A DNA stretch of 64,000 nt from Kosakonia oryzendophytica (GCF_900094925.1 NZ_FMAY01000003.1:62001-126000); one strand, 5' to 3'; counted from the first letter of the stretch, positions 45,661-55,256 are shown. Numbers and translations are program-made. Notes: generated from the sequence alone by a model not told the origin.

Positions 45661-45907
45661 TCCCCGTCAACAGACGAAACCGCTGTCTGCAGTCGCCGAA
45701 AAAAAGATAAAGAATATATCCTTGAATCTATAAGACAAATCTCAATTGTCTGGCTATGTTTTAATCGTGGCCGGACATTCCATCACAATACCGTTCTGCC
45801 GCGGCATACCCGTACCTCCCCCACCTCTGGGGCTAAACAGCATGATGACTGTTATCCGATGGGCTTAGCTATACCGTGAAGCCGCTTTCTGGCAAGGAGA
45901 GATCTGT
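45661..45907. other. Intergenic gap within the export locus
   Basis: About 250 bp between the M50-fusion gene and the tail-collar gene. No terminator is obvious, and a separate promoter for the structural genes is possible. Confidence 0.4.
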
Positions 45908-46822
45908 ATGAAACGCGCTCAATATTTGCTTACAAAAACCACCATTGCCGCTACGTTAGGGATCGCTTTTTCGCTACCGCAGTCGGCTTTCGCCTGCAAC
46001 GGGGCGGGTGACGAATTTATTGGCAGTGTGTGTTATATGGCGATCCGGTACTGCCCGGAGGGCTATTTACCCGCCGACGGCAGAACGCTGAACGTCAATG
46101 GTTACCAGGCGCTCTATTCCCTGATTGGCAACATCTACGGCGGCACAGCGCCCACGACGTTCTCGCTGCCTGATCTGCGCGGCAAAACCGCAATCGGTAC
46201 GGGTACGGTCGCAACGCCGTCAGGTAACGTTACGTATACGCTCGGAAAAGTCATCGGTCAGGAAACCGCCGTTGGCAGCGGCAGCAGTTCAGTCGTGCTC
46301 AATGCGGCGCAAATTCCGCCACATACCCACCCGGCGACACTTTCCCTAAGCGGAAACAGCACGTCGGTCACTCTGCCCCTTACCGGCAGCATTACAAACC
46401 TGCCGTTTAATGCCGTTGCCAGTCTTGGCGTCACCGGTATTGCCAAAATCGGCTCATCAACCACCAGCGGTCGCTCGGTTAACCTGGCGGACAAAAGCCT
46501 GTTAACGTCCGTTAGCGGTCCCGCCGCACTACTCTACGCCCCCGCGGGTGCAACCAATGACAGGCAACTGGGGCCAGATGGCAGCGTGACAGGGACCGCC
46601 AGCGGTTCAGTTGCCGGAACAGCCAGCGGCGGCCAGTTATCAGGTTCAGCGGCTGGCACGGTCACCCTGCCGTTAACCGGTACGGTCAATGTAGGGGCCA
46701 ATGTCACCACGCCAAATCCTGTTACGGTGCCGGTGTCGGTCTCGGTACCGGTGCGCGATCCGTCACTGCCCCTCACCGCGTGTATCGCCGTCACAGGGCT
46801 TTATCCGGTTAATCCAGGCTGA
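45908..46822 (+). CDS. Exported phage-tail-collar (MdpB-like) protein
   Basis: A 304-residue protein with a Sec signal peptide (..GIAFSLPQSAFA). The tail-collar domain of phage fibres and microcystin-dependent proteins follows: FIGSVCYMAIRYCPEGYLPADG, then YQALYSLIGNIYGGTAPTTF and SLPDLRGKTAIGTG. The remainder is serine/threonine/glycine-rich (TASGSVAGTASGGQLSGSAA) with beta repeats and an ending DPSLPLTACIAV. Four or more cysteines could form disulfides. AAGGAG precedes the ATG. It lies directly before the giant DUF4347 gene, so it is probably a secreted companion or surface fibre part. Confidence 0.8.
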   Translation: MKRAQYLLTKTTIAATLGIAFSLPQSAFACNGAGDEFIGSVCYMAIRYCPEGYLPADGRTLNVNGYQALYSLIGNIYGGTAPTTFSLPDLRGKTAIGTGTVATPSGNVTYTLGKVIGQETAVGSGSSSVVLNAAQIPPHTHPATLSLSGNSTSVTLPLTGSITNLPFNAVASLGVTGIAKIGSSTTSGRSVNLADKSLLTSVSGPAALLYAPAGATNDRQLGPDGSVTGTASGSVAGTASGGQLSGSAAGTVTLPLTGTVNVGANVTTPNPVTVPVSVSVPVRDPSLPLTACIAVTGLYPVNPG

Positions 46823-46834
46823 TTCACCGTTGCG

Positions 46835-46859
46835 GATGGGCAGTTTTTTGCTGCCCATC
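46835..46859 (+). terminator. Hairpin between collar and giant genes
   Basis: GATGGGCAG pairs with CTGCCCATC around a TTTTTTG loop, 13 bp past the collar gene. There is no downstream T-run, so it is more likely an attenuator or mRNA-end stabiliser. Confidence 0.45.
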
Positions 46860-47042
46860 ACACGCATTGGCGAAACAAAGACAAAAAAAGCACAAAATGC
46901 AAATATATCTATTCAATTACATTATTAAGACATAAATTACATTTCAGAAACAAATTGACATGTTTGCCGCAACCTGACGTCGCTGAGTCCATGGCATGCG
47001 GACATGATGATCGGAATGTTATTCGTCTGCTGGGGTACCTCT

Positions 47043-50000
47043 ATGTTATGGCGTGATCTGTTCAGTAACCGTCGCGTTGCCCGTCAACAACGCAACCACT
47101 CTCCCCGGCCCGTTGAGGTGACGCAGCCCGTCCCGCTGGGGTATGCGCTTGAGCCCAGAATGCTGTTTGACGGCGCGGTTGCCGCGACCGTGGACCAAAC
47201 CGCCGCCGCGCAAGAGCCCACACCAACGCCCACTGCAGACACGGCAACGCACGCCGACGATAGCCACGCGCAAAATAGCGACTCTCAGACCCAGACCGCC
47301 AGTCAGGACACCGCAACCGATAACACAAAAGTGGCGGTTGCCGCCGATAGCGGACAAACCCACAAAGAAGTGGTGTTTGTTGACACCTCGGTGGCGAATT
47401 ACCAGACACTGCTCAACCAGGTGCCCACCGGCGCGGATGTGGTGTTGCTGGATAGCAGCAAAGATGGCCTGTCGCAAATGGCACAATGGGCGCAAACGCA
47501 CCGCGGCTATGACGCGATTCACATCATCAGTCACGGTGCAGAAGGTCGTCTCTATCTCGGTGATTTGACACTGGACAGCACCACCCTCGCCTCGCGCCAG
47601 AGTGATTTGAGCGCGCTTGGCGCGTCGTTAACAGACAGCGGTGACATTCTGTTGTATGGCTGCTCGGTGGCATCCGGTGAAGGGGTAAATTTTATCAATA
47701 CCCTCTCCAGCGCGACCGGCGCAGACGTGGCAGCCTCCAGCGATCTCACAGGCAGCGTGGCGAAAGGCGGCAACTGGACGCTGGAAAAAAGCGTTGGCAG
47801 TGATGGGATCCAGGCGGATGCGCTGGCGTTCAACAACTACAACGAACTGCTGACCATCGTCGTGTTTGATAACGCAGATTTAAATAGCGGTAGCGGGATC
47901 TACAACAAAACGGTCAGCACGGTCGGGTTCACGTTTTCCGGCCAGGACGGGTATTCGTTTTCCAATAACTACGGCACCAACTACAACGTCTTCCCTGACA
48001 GCGCCGGTAACCAGACTGGTGATGCCACCAAACTGACGATTGCGGTGGCCTCCGGTTTTACCTTCGATCTGACCAGTTTCAGTTACTACACTTCGCTGAA
48101 TGACACCATTACGGTCACCTTTACTTATGCCAATAACACCACCGTCACCGGGACGCTGATCGCCACCGCGAATGCCAATATCACCCTCTCGAATTTCTCG
48201 GTGTTCCGCGACGCGTCAAATAATCCCCTGTCCACCTCCGCGAACGACGTCATCAAAGTGGTGATCGCCAGCGCGAACGGGACGGGGGGCTTCGACTTCG
48301 GTACCAATAACTTTGATATTTCCGACGTCAAAGCCATCGTGGCGTCAAATGCGACCTCCACCGTCACCGCCGGTCCGTCAGCGGAAGCCACCACATTTTC
48401 CACCACCGCGACATCGGCTGCCAGTGCCACCACGCTGATGGATTTTACGATAGCCGACCCGGGAACATCCGATGGCCTTGCCACCAATGTCAGCGCGTTC
48501 TACGCGACCGTAAGCGGAACAGCCACCTCGTCGGAACTGGCGAAGATGAGTTTTTTACTCAACGGGCCGGACGCCACCAACGTGCTCGGCACTTACGACA
48601 GCAGCACGGGCAGAATCACCTTCTCCGGACTGAACCTGTCGATTATCGATGGTGGTAGCGAAACCTACACCATCAAGGCGTATTACAACGACAACACCAG
48701 CAGTAACGATATTACCGATCACCACACCGTGGTGTTGTCGGTCAACGCCAGCAATTTTACCTCGGTCTCCGGCGGATCGACCTTCGCCAGCAGCCAGGCC
48801 AACGTCACCAACGGCAGCGGCGCGAGCATTGACATCGCCGCCACCAAACTGATTTACAGCCAGTCGCCGTCCACATCGGTGGTCAGCGGCATTAACTTCA
48901 CCACCCAGCCGGTGGTGATCGCCGTGGACGATCGCGGCAACATCGATACCGATTTCAACGGTTCAATCACGCTGAGCGAAAATGGCAGCGGTTCGCTCAC
49001 CGGCACCACCACCGTCACCGCGTCAAACGGTATAGCCACCTTTAGCGGCGTGAAATACACGTCAGCCAGCGACGCTGACGCCAACTTTGTCCTTACCGCC
49101 GCAGCCGGTAGCCTGGTGAGTGCCACCTCGGCCTCCATCAACCCGGATGTGGTTGCAACCAAGCTGGTCTTCAGCACACAGCCCGTACCCACCGCCATTC
49201 AGAATGGGCAAAGCACCAGTTTTACCACCGTCCCGGTCGTGCAGGCTGTCGATGCAAATGGCATGGTGGATCAGGATTACACCACCAATATTGTGCTTTC
49301 AGTCACCGATCCTAACGACGGAACGGTTGATGGCACGGTTAACAGCTTTACGGTCACATCTGGCGATCAGGACGCCAGCAGCACCACGGTAACGCTGACG
49401 CCATCAGGCGGTATCGCCACCTACAGCGGCCTCGTCATTATGTATACCAATAGCGGCAGCACCAACACGCTGGCGTTACGGGCCACATCGGGCAGTTTGA
49501 CGGCCGTTAACAGTTCGTCGATCACCGCTACAACGAACTCCGCGCCGGTCTTCAGCAACCTGAACGGCGGCGCGACCTATACCGAAAACGGCAGCGCAGT
49601 GGTCATCGACAACGATGTCACCGTCGCCGACACCGAACTGGATGCCCTTAACAGTGGGCTGGGTAACTATAACGGCGCGTCGATCACTGTCGCCCGCAAC
49701 GGCGGGGCCAACAGTAATGATCTCTTCGGCAACAGCGGTCTGCTGGGAGCGCTCACGCAAGGCCAAAGTTTTACCTACAACGGCACCACGGTAGGCAGCG
49801 TCACCACCAATTCAGCGGGCACGCTGACACTGACCTTCAACAGCAACGCCACGTCCGCCATTGTGGATGCGGTGCTGCAATCCCTGACCTACACCAACAG
49901 TTCTGACGATCCGCCCTCCAGCGTGACGCTGGGCTGGACCTTCAACGATGGGTCCATCAACAGCAGCGGCACGAATCAGGCAGTAGTCAGTATTACGCCG

Positions 50001-52709
50001 GTGAATGATGCGCCAGTGATCAGCAACACCACCGTCAGTAAAACCGTCAACGAAGACAGCGCGCAGACCTTTACCGCTGCCGATTTCGGTTTCAGCGATG
50101 TGGACAGCGGCGACACCCTGCAATCAATCACCATCGTGACGGCGCCGGGTGCGGGCGAGCTGTTTATTGATGCCAATGGCGATGGCGTGCGCGGTGTTGG
50201 CGACACACTGCTCGGCAACGGTGCGGTAGTCAGCGCGGCCAACATCGGCAAACTGACCTTCCGCCCGGCGGCGGATGCCAATGGCGCAGGATACGCTGCG
50301 TTCACCTGGACCGTCAGCGACGGTACTGCCTCGTCTGCTAACGTCGGCACCATGACCCTCAACGTCACGGCGGTGAACGATGCGCCGGTGATCAGCAACA
50401 CGTCTGTCAGCAAGACCGTCAACGAGGACAGCGCGCAGACCTTTACCGCTGCAGATTTCGGCTTCAGTGATGTGGACAGCGGTGACACCCTGCAATCGAT
50501 CACCATCGTGACGGCGCCGGGTGCGGGCGAGCTGTTTATAGATGCCAATGGCGATGGCGTTCGCGGTGGTGGCGACACGCTGCTTGGCAACGGCTCGGTG
50601 GTCAGCGCGGCCAACATCGGCAAACTGACCTTCCGCCCGGCGGCGAATGCCAACGGCGCAGGATACGCCGCGTTCACCTGGACCGTCAGCGACGGTACTG
50701 CCTCGTCTGCCAACGTCGGCACCATGACCCTCAACGTCACGGCAGTGAACGACGCGCCAACCTTATCTAACGGCGTGACCGTCACGTTGCCCACCACCAA
50801 CGAAGACAATACCTCCTCCGCCACCACTGTCTCTTCATTGCTCAGCAATGCGGGCTATGGTGATGTCGACAGCGGTGCCGCCAGCGGTATTGCCATTACG
50901 CTGACCACGGGCAACGGTCACTGGCAATACTCTACTGACAGCGGCGCAAACTGGTTCAATATCGGTACGGTGTCGGGCTCATCAGCCCTGTTACTGGCCT
51001 CAACCGCGCAGGTTCGCTATGTGCCGGACGGGGCGAATGGCGAGACCGCGACGTTGGCTTTCAAGGCATGGGATCAAACCAGCGGTTCCGCCACAACCGG
51101 GGCCAGCACAGGCCTTGCAGACACCTCAACGTCTGGCGGCAGCAGCGCGTTCTCAAACGCCAGTGCGCAAGCTTCCATGACGGTCACCAGCGTCAATGAC
51201 GCGCCCACCGTCGGTAGCGCCATCGGCAGTCAAAGTGCAACAAAAGATGCTGTATTCAGCTTTGCCGTTCCTAATGGCGCATTTGTCGACGTCGATACCG
51301 GTGACACGCTGACGCTGACCGCGACGCTGGCCGACGGCTCGGCGCTGCCCGCCTGGCTGAGTTTCAACCCGTCGACGCGCACCTTCTCGGGAACGCCAGC
51401 CAGAAGCGATGTGGGCAACCTGAGCATCCGGGTCACCGCAACGGACGGCAGCAGCGCATCAGTCAGCACGACCTTTAGCTTAACCGTCAATAACAGCAAC
51501 TTGCCGCCGGTTGTTGCCACGCCTGTTGCCGATCAGGCGATTGCGCAAGGCGGCAGTTTCAGTTTTACCGTGCCAGCGGGCACCTTCACCGATCCGGATG
51601 CTGGCGAAATTTTGACGCTGAGTGCGACCCTGGCGGATGGTTCCGCGCTACCAGGCTGGCTGAGCTTTAACCCGGCGACCCGCACCTTCTCCGGTACACC
51701 GGCAAATGGCGATGTCGGAAGTCTGGCGATTCGGGTTACCGCCACTGACAGCGCCAATGCCTCCGTTAGCACTACCTTCGGGCTGAACGTCACCAATGTT
51801 AACGACGCGCCGGTCCTGTCGGGCGCACTGAATGCGCAAACCGCGACACAAAACAGCAGCTTCAGTTTTACCGTTCCGGCAAGCCTCTTCACCGACCCGG
51901 ATGTTGGCGACACGTTGACGCTGCGCGCCACCCTGGCGGACGGTTCTGCACTGCCAGGCTGGCTGAACTTTAACCCGGCGACCCGCACCTTCTCAGGAAT
52001 ACCGGGCACGGGCGATGCCGGAAGCTTATCTATTCGGATCACCGCCACCGACGGCAGTAACGTTTCGGTTAGCACCGCCTTTACGCTGACGATTACAGCC
52101 AGTAACGACAGCGGCGGCGACCCGGAATTCCGCATGAATGCGGGCGGTTCACAGCCTCCAGCGCCTTCTGCCCCGCCGGTGATCTCGGTAGTGACTAATG
52201 CGCCGGTGACCTTAGGCGCGTTGTTCTCCCCGCCGTCTCTCGGCGCGCTGAATACCGCCCGAACAGCAGACGTCGCCACGGTCACGTCGACGATTTTTCA
52301 GTCATCCCAGCGGACAGCACCAGACAACACCACACCGGTCAGTCAGGTAGCGGGCACGTTTGCGCAGGGTATCGCTTCCAGCAGCGCCAGCCTGTTTGAA
52401 AGTTCGCTCGGTTCATTCCCCAGTTTCAACAGCGGCGGAGCACTGGGCGGCTCCTCTTCACTGGCGGGCATGTTTTCGGGAAGTAGCCTGCCTTCGCTAT
52501 CGCCCATGGCGGTGTTCTCCGGCGGAAGCTGGCGCAACATCAATGCCAGTGATGGCGCGACCACGCCCATCGCCACGTTGATGCACTTCGCGCCCGATCT
52601 GGAGTGGCAATTACATCAAATTGGGGACGATGCGCAGCAGCGGCTGGTCGTCATTGAGCAGGCGTTGAGGGAGGTCGGACAAATCACCGACGACAGACAA
52701 CGCACATAA
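47043..52709 (+). CDS. Giant DUF4347 repeat protein, putative adhesin (LEPR motif)
   Basis: About 1,888 residues from the ATG at 47043 (MLWRDLFSNRRVARQQRNHS), preceded by GGGG; earlier in-frame ATGs at 47004-47013 are possible. No Sec signal. LEPRMLFDGA lies at about 36-45, the N-terminal motif common to large DUF4347/LEPR proteins. DUF4347 spans about 110-265 with HIISHGAEG and LYGCSVASGEG. Next come beta-rich domains, then two near-identical 124-residue cadherin-like repeats, a variant repeat, and three ~101-residue putative-Ig repeats (TLTATLADGSALPAWLSFNP type). The C-terminal ~200 residues are low-complexity and then helical; there are no RTX nonapeptides. Probably surface-displayed and exported by the neighbouring HlyD/M50/TolC proteins. 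Confidence 0.85.
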   Translation: MLWRDLFSNRRVARQQRNHSPRPVEVTQPVPLGYALEPRMLFDGAVAATVDQTAAAQEPTPTPTADTATHADDSHAQNSDSQTQTASQDTATDNTKVAVAADSGQTHKEVVFVDTSVANYQTLLNQVPTGADVVLLDSSKDGLSQMAQWAQTHRGYDAIHIISHGAEGRLYLGDLTLDSTTLASRQSDLSALGASLTDSGDILLYGCSVASGEGVNFINTLSSATGADVAASSDLTGSVAKGGNWTLEKSVGSDGIQADALAFNNYNELLTIVVFDNADLNSGSGIYNKTVSTVGFTFSGQDGYSFSNNYGTNYNVFPDSAGNQTGDATKLTIAVASGFTFDLTSFSYYTSLNDTITVTFTYANNTTVTGTLIATANANITLSNFSVFRDASNNPLSTSANDVIKVVIASANGTGGFDFGTNNFDISDVKAIVASNATSTVTAGPSAEATTFSTTATSAASATTLMDFTIADPGTSDGLATNVSAFYATVSGTATSSELAKMSFLLNGPDATNVLGTYDSSTGRITFSGLNLSIIDGGSETYTIKAYYNDNTSSNDITDHHTVVLSVNASNFTSVSGGSTFASSQANVTNGSGASIDIAATKLIYSQSPSTSVVSGINFTTQPVVIAVDDRGNIDTDFNGSITLSENGSGSLTGTTTVTASNGIATFSGVKYTSASDADANFVLTAAAGSLVSATSASINPDVVATKLVFSTQPVPTAIQNGQSTSFTTVPVVQAVDANGMVDQDYTTNIVLSVTDPNDGTVDGTVNSFTVTSGDQDASSTTVTLTPSGGIATYSGLVIMYTNSGSTNTLALRATSGSLTAVNSSSITATTNSAPVFSNLNGGATYTENGSAVVIDNDVTVADTELDALNSGLGNYNGASITVARNGGANSNDLFGNSGLLGALTQGQSFTYNGTTVGSVTTNSAGTLTLTFNSNATSAIVDAVLQSLTYTNSSDDPPSSVTLGWTFNDGSINSSGTNQAVVSITPVNDAPVISNTTVSKTVNEDSAQTFTAADFGFSDVDSGDTLQSITIVTAPGAGELFIDANGDGVRGVGDTLLGNGAVVSAANIGKLTFRPAADANGAGYAAFTWTVSDGTASSANVGTMTLNVTAVNDAPVISNTSVSKTVNEDSAQTFTAADFGFSDVDSGDTLQSITIVTAPGAGELFIDANGDGVRGGGDTLLGNGSVVSAANIGKLTFRPAANANGAGYAAFTWTVSDGTASSANVGTMTLNVTAVNDAPTLSNGVTVTLPTTNEDNTSSATTVSSLLSNAGYGDVDSGAASGIAITLTTGNGHWQYSTDSGANWFNIGTVSGSSALLLASTAQVRYVPDGANGETATLAFKAWDQTSGSATTGASTGLADTSTSGGSSAFSNASAQASMTVTSVNDAPTVGSAIGSQSATKDAVFSFAVPNGAFVDVDTGDTLTLTATLADGSALPAWLSFNPSTRTFSGTPARSDVGNLSIRVTATDGSSASVSTTFSLTVNNSNLPPVVATPVADQAIAQGGSFSFTVPAGTFTDPDAGEILTLSATLADGSALPGWLSFNPATRTFSGTPANGDVGSLAIRVTATDSANASVSTTFGLNVTNVNDAPVLSGALNAQTATQNSSFSFTVPASLFTDPDVGDTLTLRATLADGSALPGWLNFNPATRTFSGIPGTGDAGSLSIRITATDGSNVSVSTAFTLTITASNDSGGDPEFRMNAGGSQPPAPSAPPVISVVTNAPVTLGALFSPPSLGALNTARTADVATVTSTIFQSSQRTAPDNTTPVSQVAGTFAQGIASSSASLFESSLGSFPSFNSGGALGGSSSLAGMFSGSSLPSLSPMAVFSGGSWRNINASDGATTPIATLMHFAPDLEWQLHQIGDDAQQRLVVIEQALREVGQITDDRQRT
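50001..50744 (+). repeat. Two tandem 372-bp coding repeats
   Basis: Unit 1 is 50001-50372 and unit 2 is 50373-50744, exactly 372 bp (124 codons) each. They differ at only scattered bases, and their protein copies differ at a handful of residues. A third, diverged copy starts at 50745. They encode cadherin-like domains with VNEDSAQTFTAADFGFSDVD. Confidence 0.9.
51192..52100 (+). repeat. Three tandem ~303-bp coding repeats (putative Ig type)
   Basis: Copies begin near 51192, 51495 and 51798. Each encodes FSFxVPxxxFxDxDxGDxLT, TLADGSALPxWLxFNPxTRT and FSGxPxxxDxGxLxIRxTAT. They are older than the 372-bp repeats because they are more diverged. Confidence 0.85.
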
Positions 52710-52769
52710 ACGCGCCTTAGGGTCAGGGCGTGAGTGACAATAACAACAAGAGTCAGCAGGGGTGGAATC

Positions 52770-54278
52770 GTGTTAAAGGGTCGTAAACTTTTCAGTCTGA
52801 GCCTCATCGTGGTGGCCATGAGCGGCTGCGCCGTCAACAGCCAGCCGGTATCCAAAGCGGAAGGTGAGCAGCGTATTCAGCAGGATAAAATCGCCATGTT
52901 CAGCAAACAGGAGCCGGTCACCGCGCCGATTACGCTCTATGACGCCATGGCGAGGGCGCTCAAATACAACCTGGAAGCCCGTCTGAAGGTGATGGAGCAG
53001 GCATTATCGCAACAGCAACTGGAGCTTGCGCGCTATGACATGCTGCCGCAGATTGCCATGTCGGCCGGCTACGTTGGCCGCAGCAACACCAGCGCCTCCA
53101 GCAGCCGAAGCGTTGAAACCGGGCGACAATCACTGGAGCCTTCAACCTCACTGGACCAGAACCGTGACGTCGCCGACCTGACAATGGTCTGGAACGTACT
53201 GGATTTCGGCGTCAGTTATGTCAGCGCCAAACAGCGGGCCGATCAACGCTGGATTGCCGATGAACGCAAACGCAAAGTCGTGCATACCGTTATTCAGGAT
53301 GTGCGTTCAGCCTACTGGCGGGCCGTGGCAGCAGAACGCCTGCTGGGCCGTATCGACAGTCTGATTGACCGGGTTAATCAGGCACGTGAAGCGAGTGAGC
53401 ATATGAGCGCGCAGCAGGTGGGCGATCCGGTTGAAGTACTGAGTTATCGCCGCACGCTGATAGATGCCGTGCGTCAACTGGAAGAGCAACGGCGGGCGTT
53501 ATCACTGGCGAAAACCGAGCTGGCGACCTTAATGAACCTGCCGCTGGATACCGCCTATACGCTGGCGTTACCGGAAAAAGATGACATGACGGTGCCGCAA
53601 CTGAATGTCGATTTCGCTACCCTGGAGCAGACGGCGCTGTTAAGCCGCCCGGAACTGAAAGAGCAGGATTATCAGGTGCGTATTCATGCAGCCGAAACCC
53701 GTAAATCGCTGCTGCGCATGTTGCCGGGACTGGAGGTCAGCGCCGGCGGTCACTATGACAGCAACTCGTTTATGGTGAACCAGAGCTGGGCAGATGTGGG
53801 GGTAAAGGTTACCTGGAACCTGTTTAATCTGCTATCCGGTCCTGCGGCTTACAAAACGGCGAAGGCCAATGAGAGCGTCTCTGAGGTTCAACGCCAGGCG
53901 ATGTCGCTGGCCATCATGGCACAACTGTACGTCGCCCGTGCGAATTTTAATGAAGCGCAGCGCCAGTACAAAACCAGCGAGGAGCTGAGCGATCTGGACG
54001 GTCAGATTGCCGGGCAGTTGCGAAACCGCTACAAAGCAAACAGTATCGGGGAGTTGCAGCTGATTCAGGGGGAACTGAACGCGCTGAATGCCTCTCTGCG
54101 TCAGGATTTGGCCTACGCAGAACTGCGTAACACCTACGGTCAGATCCTCTCGACCGTCGGGCTGGATTTGCTGCCAAAAACACTGCCGTCCGATCGTCTT
54201 GCCGATATCAGTCAGGCGCTACGCCAGTCAGAAAGCCACTGGCAAAAAGGCAATATCAGCGCCATGCAGTCGTTCTGA
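52770..54278 (+). CDS. TolC-family outer-membrane efflux lipoprotein
   Basis: 502 residues from the GTG at 52770 (after GGGGTGG). A lipoprotein signal with VVAMSGC lipobox is followed by two OEP repeats. These have the long helices LKVMEQALSQQQLELARYDM and DYQVRIHAAETRKSLLRMLP, and the usual VTWNLFNLLSGPAAYKTAKA region. It starts 60 bp after the giant gene and is the natural outer-membrane channel for the HlyD-type proteins of the locus. The last residues are QSF, with no extra domain. Confidence 0.87.
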   Translation: MLKGRKLFSLSLIVVAMSGCAVNSQPVSKAEGEQRIQQDKIAMFSKQEPVTAPITLYDAMARALKYNLEARLKVMEQALSQQQLELARYDMLPQIAMSAGYVGRSNTSASSSRSVETGRQSLEPSTSLDQNRDVADLTMVWNVLDFGVSYVSAKQRADQRWIADERKRKVVHTVIQDVRSAYWRAVAAERLLGRIDSLIDRVNQAREASEHMSAQQVGDPVEVLSYRRTLIDAVRQLEEQRRALSLAKTELATLMNLPLDTAYTLALPEKDDMTVPQLNVDFATLEQTALLSRPELKEQDYQVRIHAAETRKSLLRMLPGLEVSAGGHYDSNSFMVNQSWADVGVKVTWNLFNLLSGPAAYKTAKANESVSEVQRQAMSLAIMAQLYVARANFNEAQRQYKTSEELSDLDGQIAGQLRNRYKANSIGELQLIQGELNALNASLRQDLAYAELRNTYGQILSTVGLDLLPKTLPSDRLADISQALRQSESHWQKGNISAMQSF

Positions 54279-54332
54279 TCCGTCGCTCCGTGCTGGCGTC
54301 TGCAACAGAGGCGCCAGCCCCTCTCGCAGGCT

Positions 54333-55217
54333 TCAATAATAACCTTTCAGGGTTTCCAGCAAGGCACAGGCGGCTTTTGAAAGCTGCATATGCCCGGCAT
54401 GGAGCACACCCACACATTTTTCAATGCGCGGATTGTCCAGTGGGAGACACACCGCGCCAAGCGACGCCATTTGACTCTGGCAAAGCGCGGGCACGGCGCT
54501 GACGCCCAGACCACTGGCAACCATCCGGCCCACCGTCACCAGTTGGTGGCTCTCCAGCGCCACATCCAGTTTTCGCCCGCTGCGGGCTAACTCTTCTTCC
54601 AGCATCAGGCGCACCGCAGAAGGGCGTTGCAGGGTAATAAAATCCATGGTCAGCAATTCCCGCCAGCAGAGATGGCTTTTGGCTGCCAGTGCGCTCTCTT
54701 TCGGCACAATCGCGACAAAACGATCAATACCGAGCGGCGTAAAGAGCAGGTTGTGGGTCGGCGCAGGTTCAAACGCAATACCCATTTCCACCCTCCCTTC
54801 ACGCACCATTTCAATGACCTGCTCATTGATCACATCATGCACCGTTACGTTGATGCCCGCATAGCGATCGCGGAAGGCTTTCAGCACCTCCGGCAGGATG
54901 TTCGCCGCAAAAGAGGGCATTGCCGCGACAGATATTTTCCCCCGTTGCAGCGTAAAGCACTGGCGCATCGCCTCTTCTGCGCTGTCCCAGTCAGCCAGCA
55001 ACTGCCGGGCGATGGGCAAAAACGTTTCCCCTTCCTGCGTCAGCGTGACTTTTCGGGTGCTTCGTTGCAGTAAAGGGCCGCCCAGCGCCTCCTCCAGTCC
55101 TTTGATCGTCAGACTCAACGCGGGCTGTGAAAGCGCCAACCTTTCGCTGGCATGCGCGAAATTCAGAGTGTGAGCTACCGCTAAAAACGCGCGTAACTGT
55201 TTGACGCTCATTCTCAT
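54333..55217 (-). CDS. LysR-family regulator of the 3-hydroxybutyrate operon
   Basis: A 294-residue LysR protein (MRMSVKQLRAFLAVAHTLNF). The HTH is ASERLALSQPALSLTIKGLE, followed by LLQRSTRKVTLTQEGETFLP and an effector domain. An in-frame ATG at 55211 is an alternative start. It is divergent from the CoA-transferase operon, with a long inverted repeat between them, so it is very likely the operon's regulator, with a ketone-body-type effector. Confidence 0.87.
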   Translation of the reverse strand: MRMSVKQLRAFLAVAHTLNFAHASERLALSQPALSLTIKGLEEALGGPLLQRSTRKVTLTQEGETFLPIARQLLADWDSAEEAMRQCFTLQRGKISVAAMPSFAANILPEVLKAFRDRYAGINVTVHDVINEQVIEMVREGRVEMGIAFEPAPTHNLLFTPLGIDRFVAIVPKESALAAKSHLCWRELLTMDFITLQRPSAVRLMLEEELARSGRKLDVALESHQLVTVGRMVASGLGVSAVPALCQSQMASLGAVCLPLDNPRIEKCVGVLHAGHMQLSKAACALLETLKGYY

Positions 55218-55226
55218 TTTTTCATC

Positions 55227-55256
55227 TGTTAACTAATTGAAAAAAATTAGTTAACA
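55227..55256. promoter_or_regulatory. 12-bp perfect inverted repeat, probable LysR operator
   Basis: TGTTAACTAATT and AATTAGTTAACA are separated by 6 bases. It lies 10 bp upstream of the LysR start and 100 bp before the operon. Arm length and position fit an autoregulatory LysR site. Confidence 0.65.

Noticed and set aside
47046-52285. Long minus-strand open frames across the giant adhesin gene
   Set aside because: They are shadows caused by the GC-rich, repeat-biased codons of the real gene. They repeat with its 372-bp period and have no ribosome sites.
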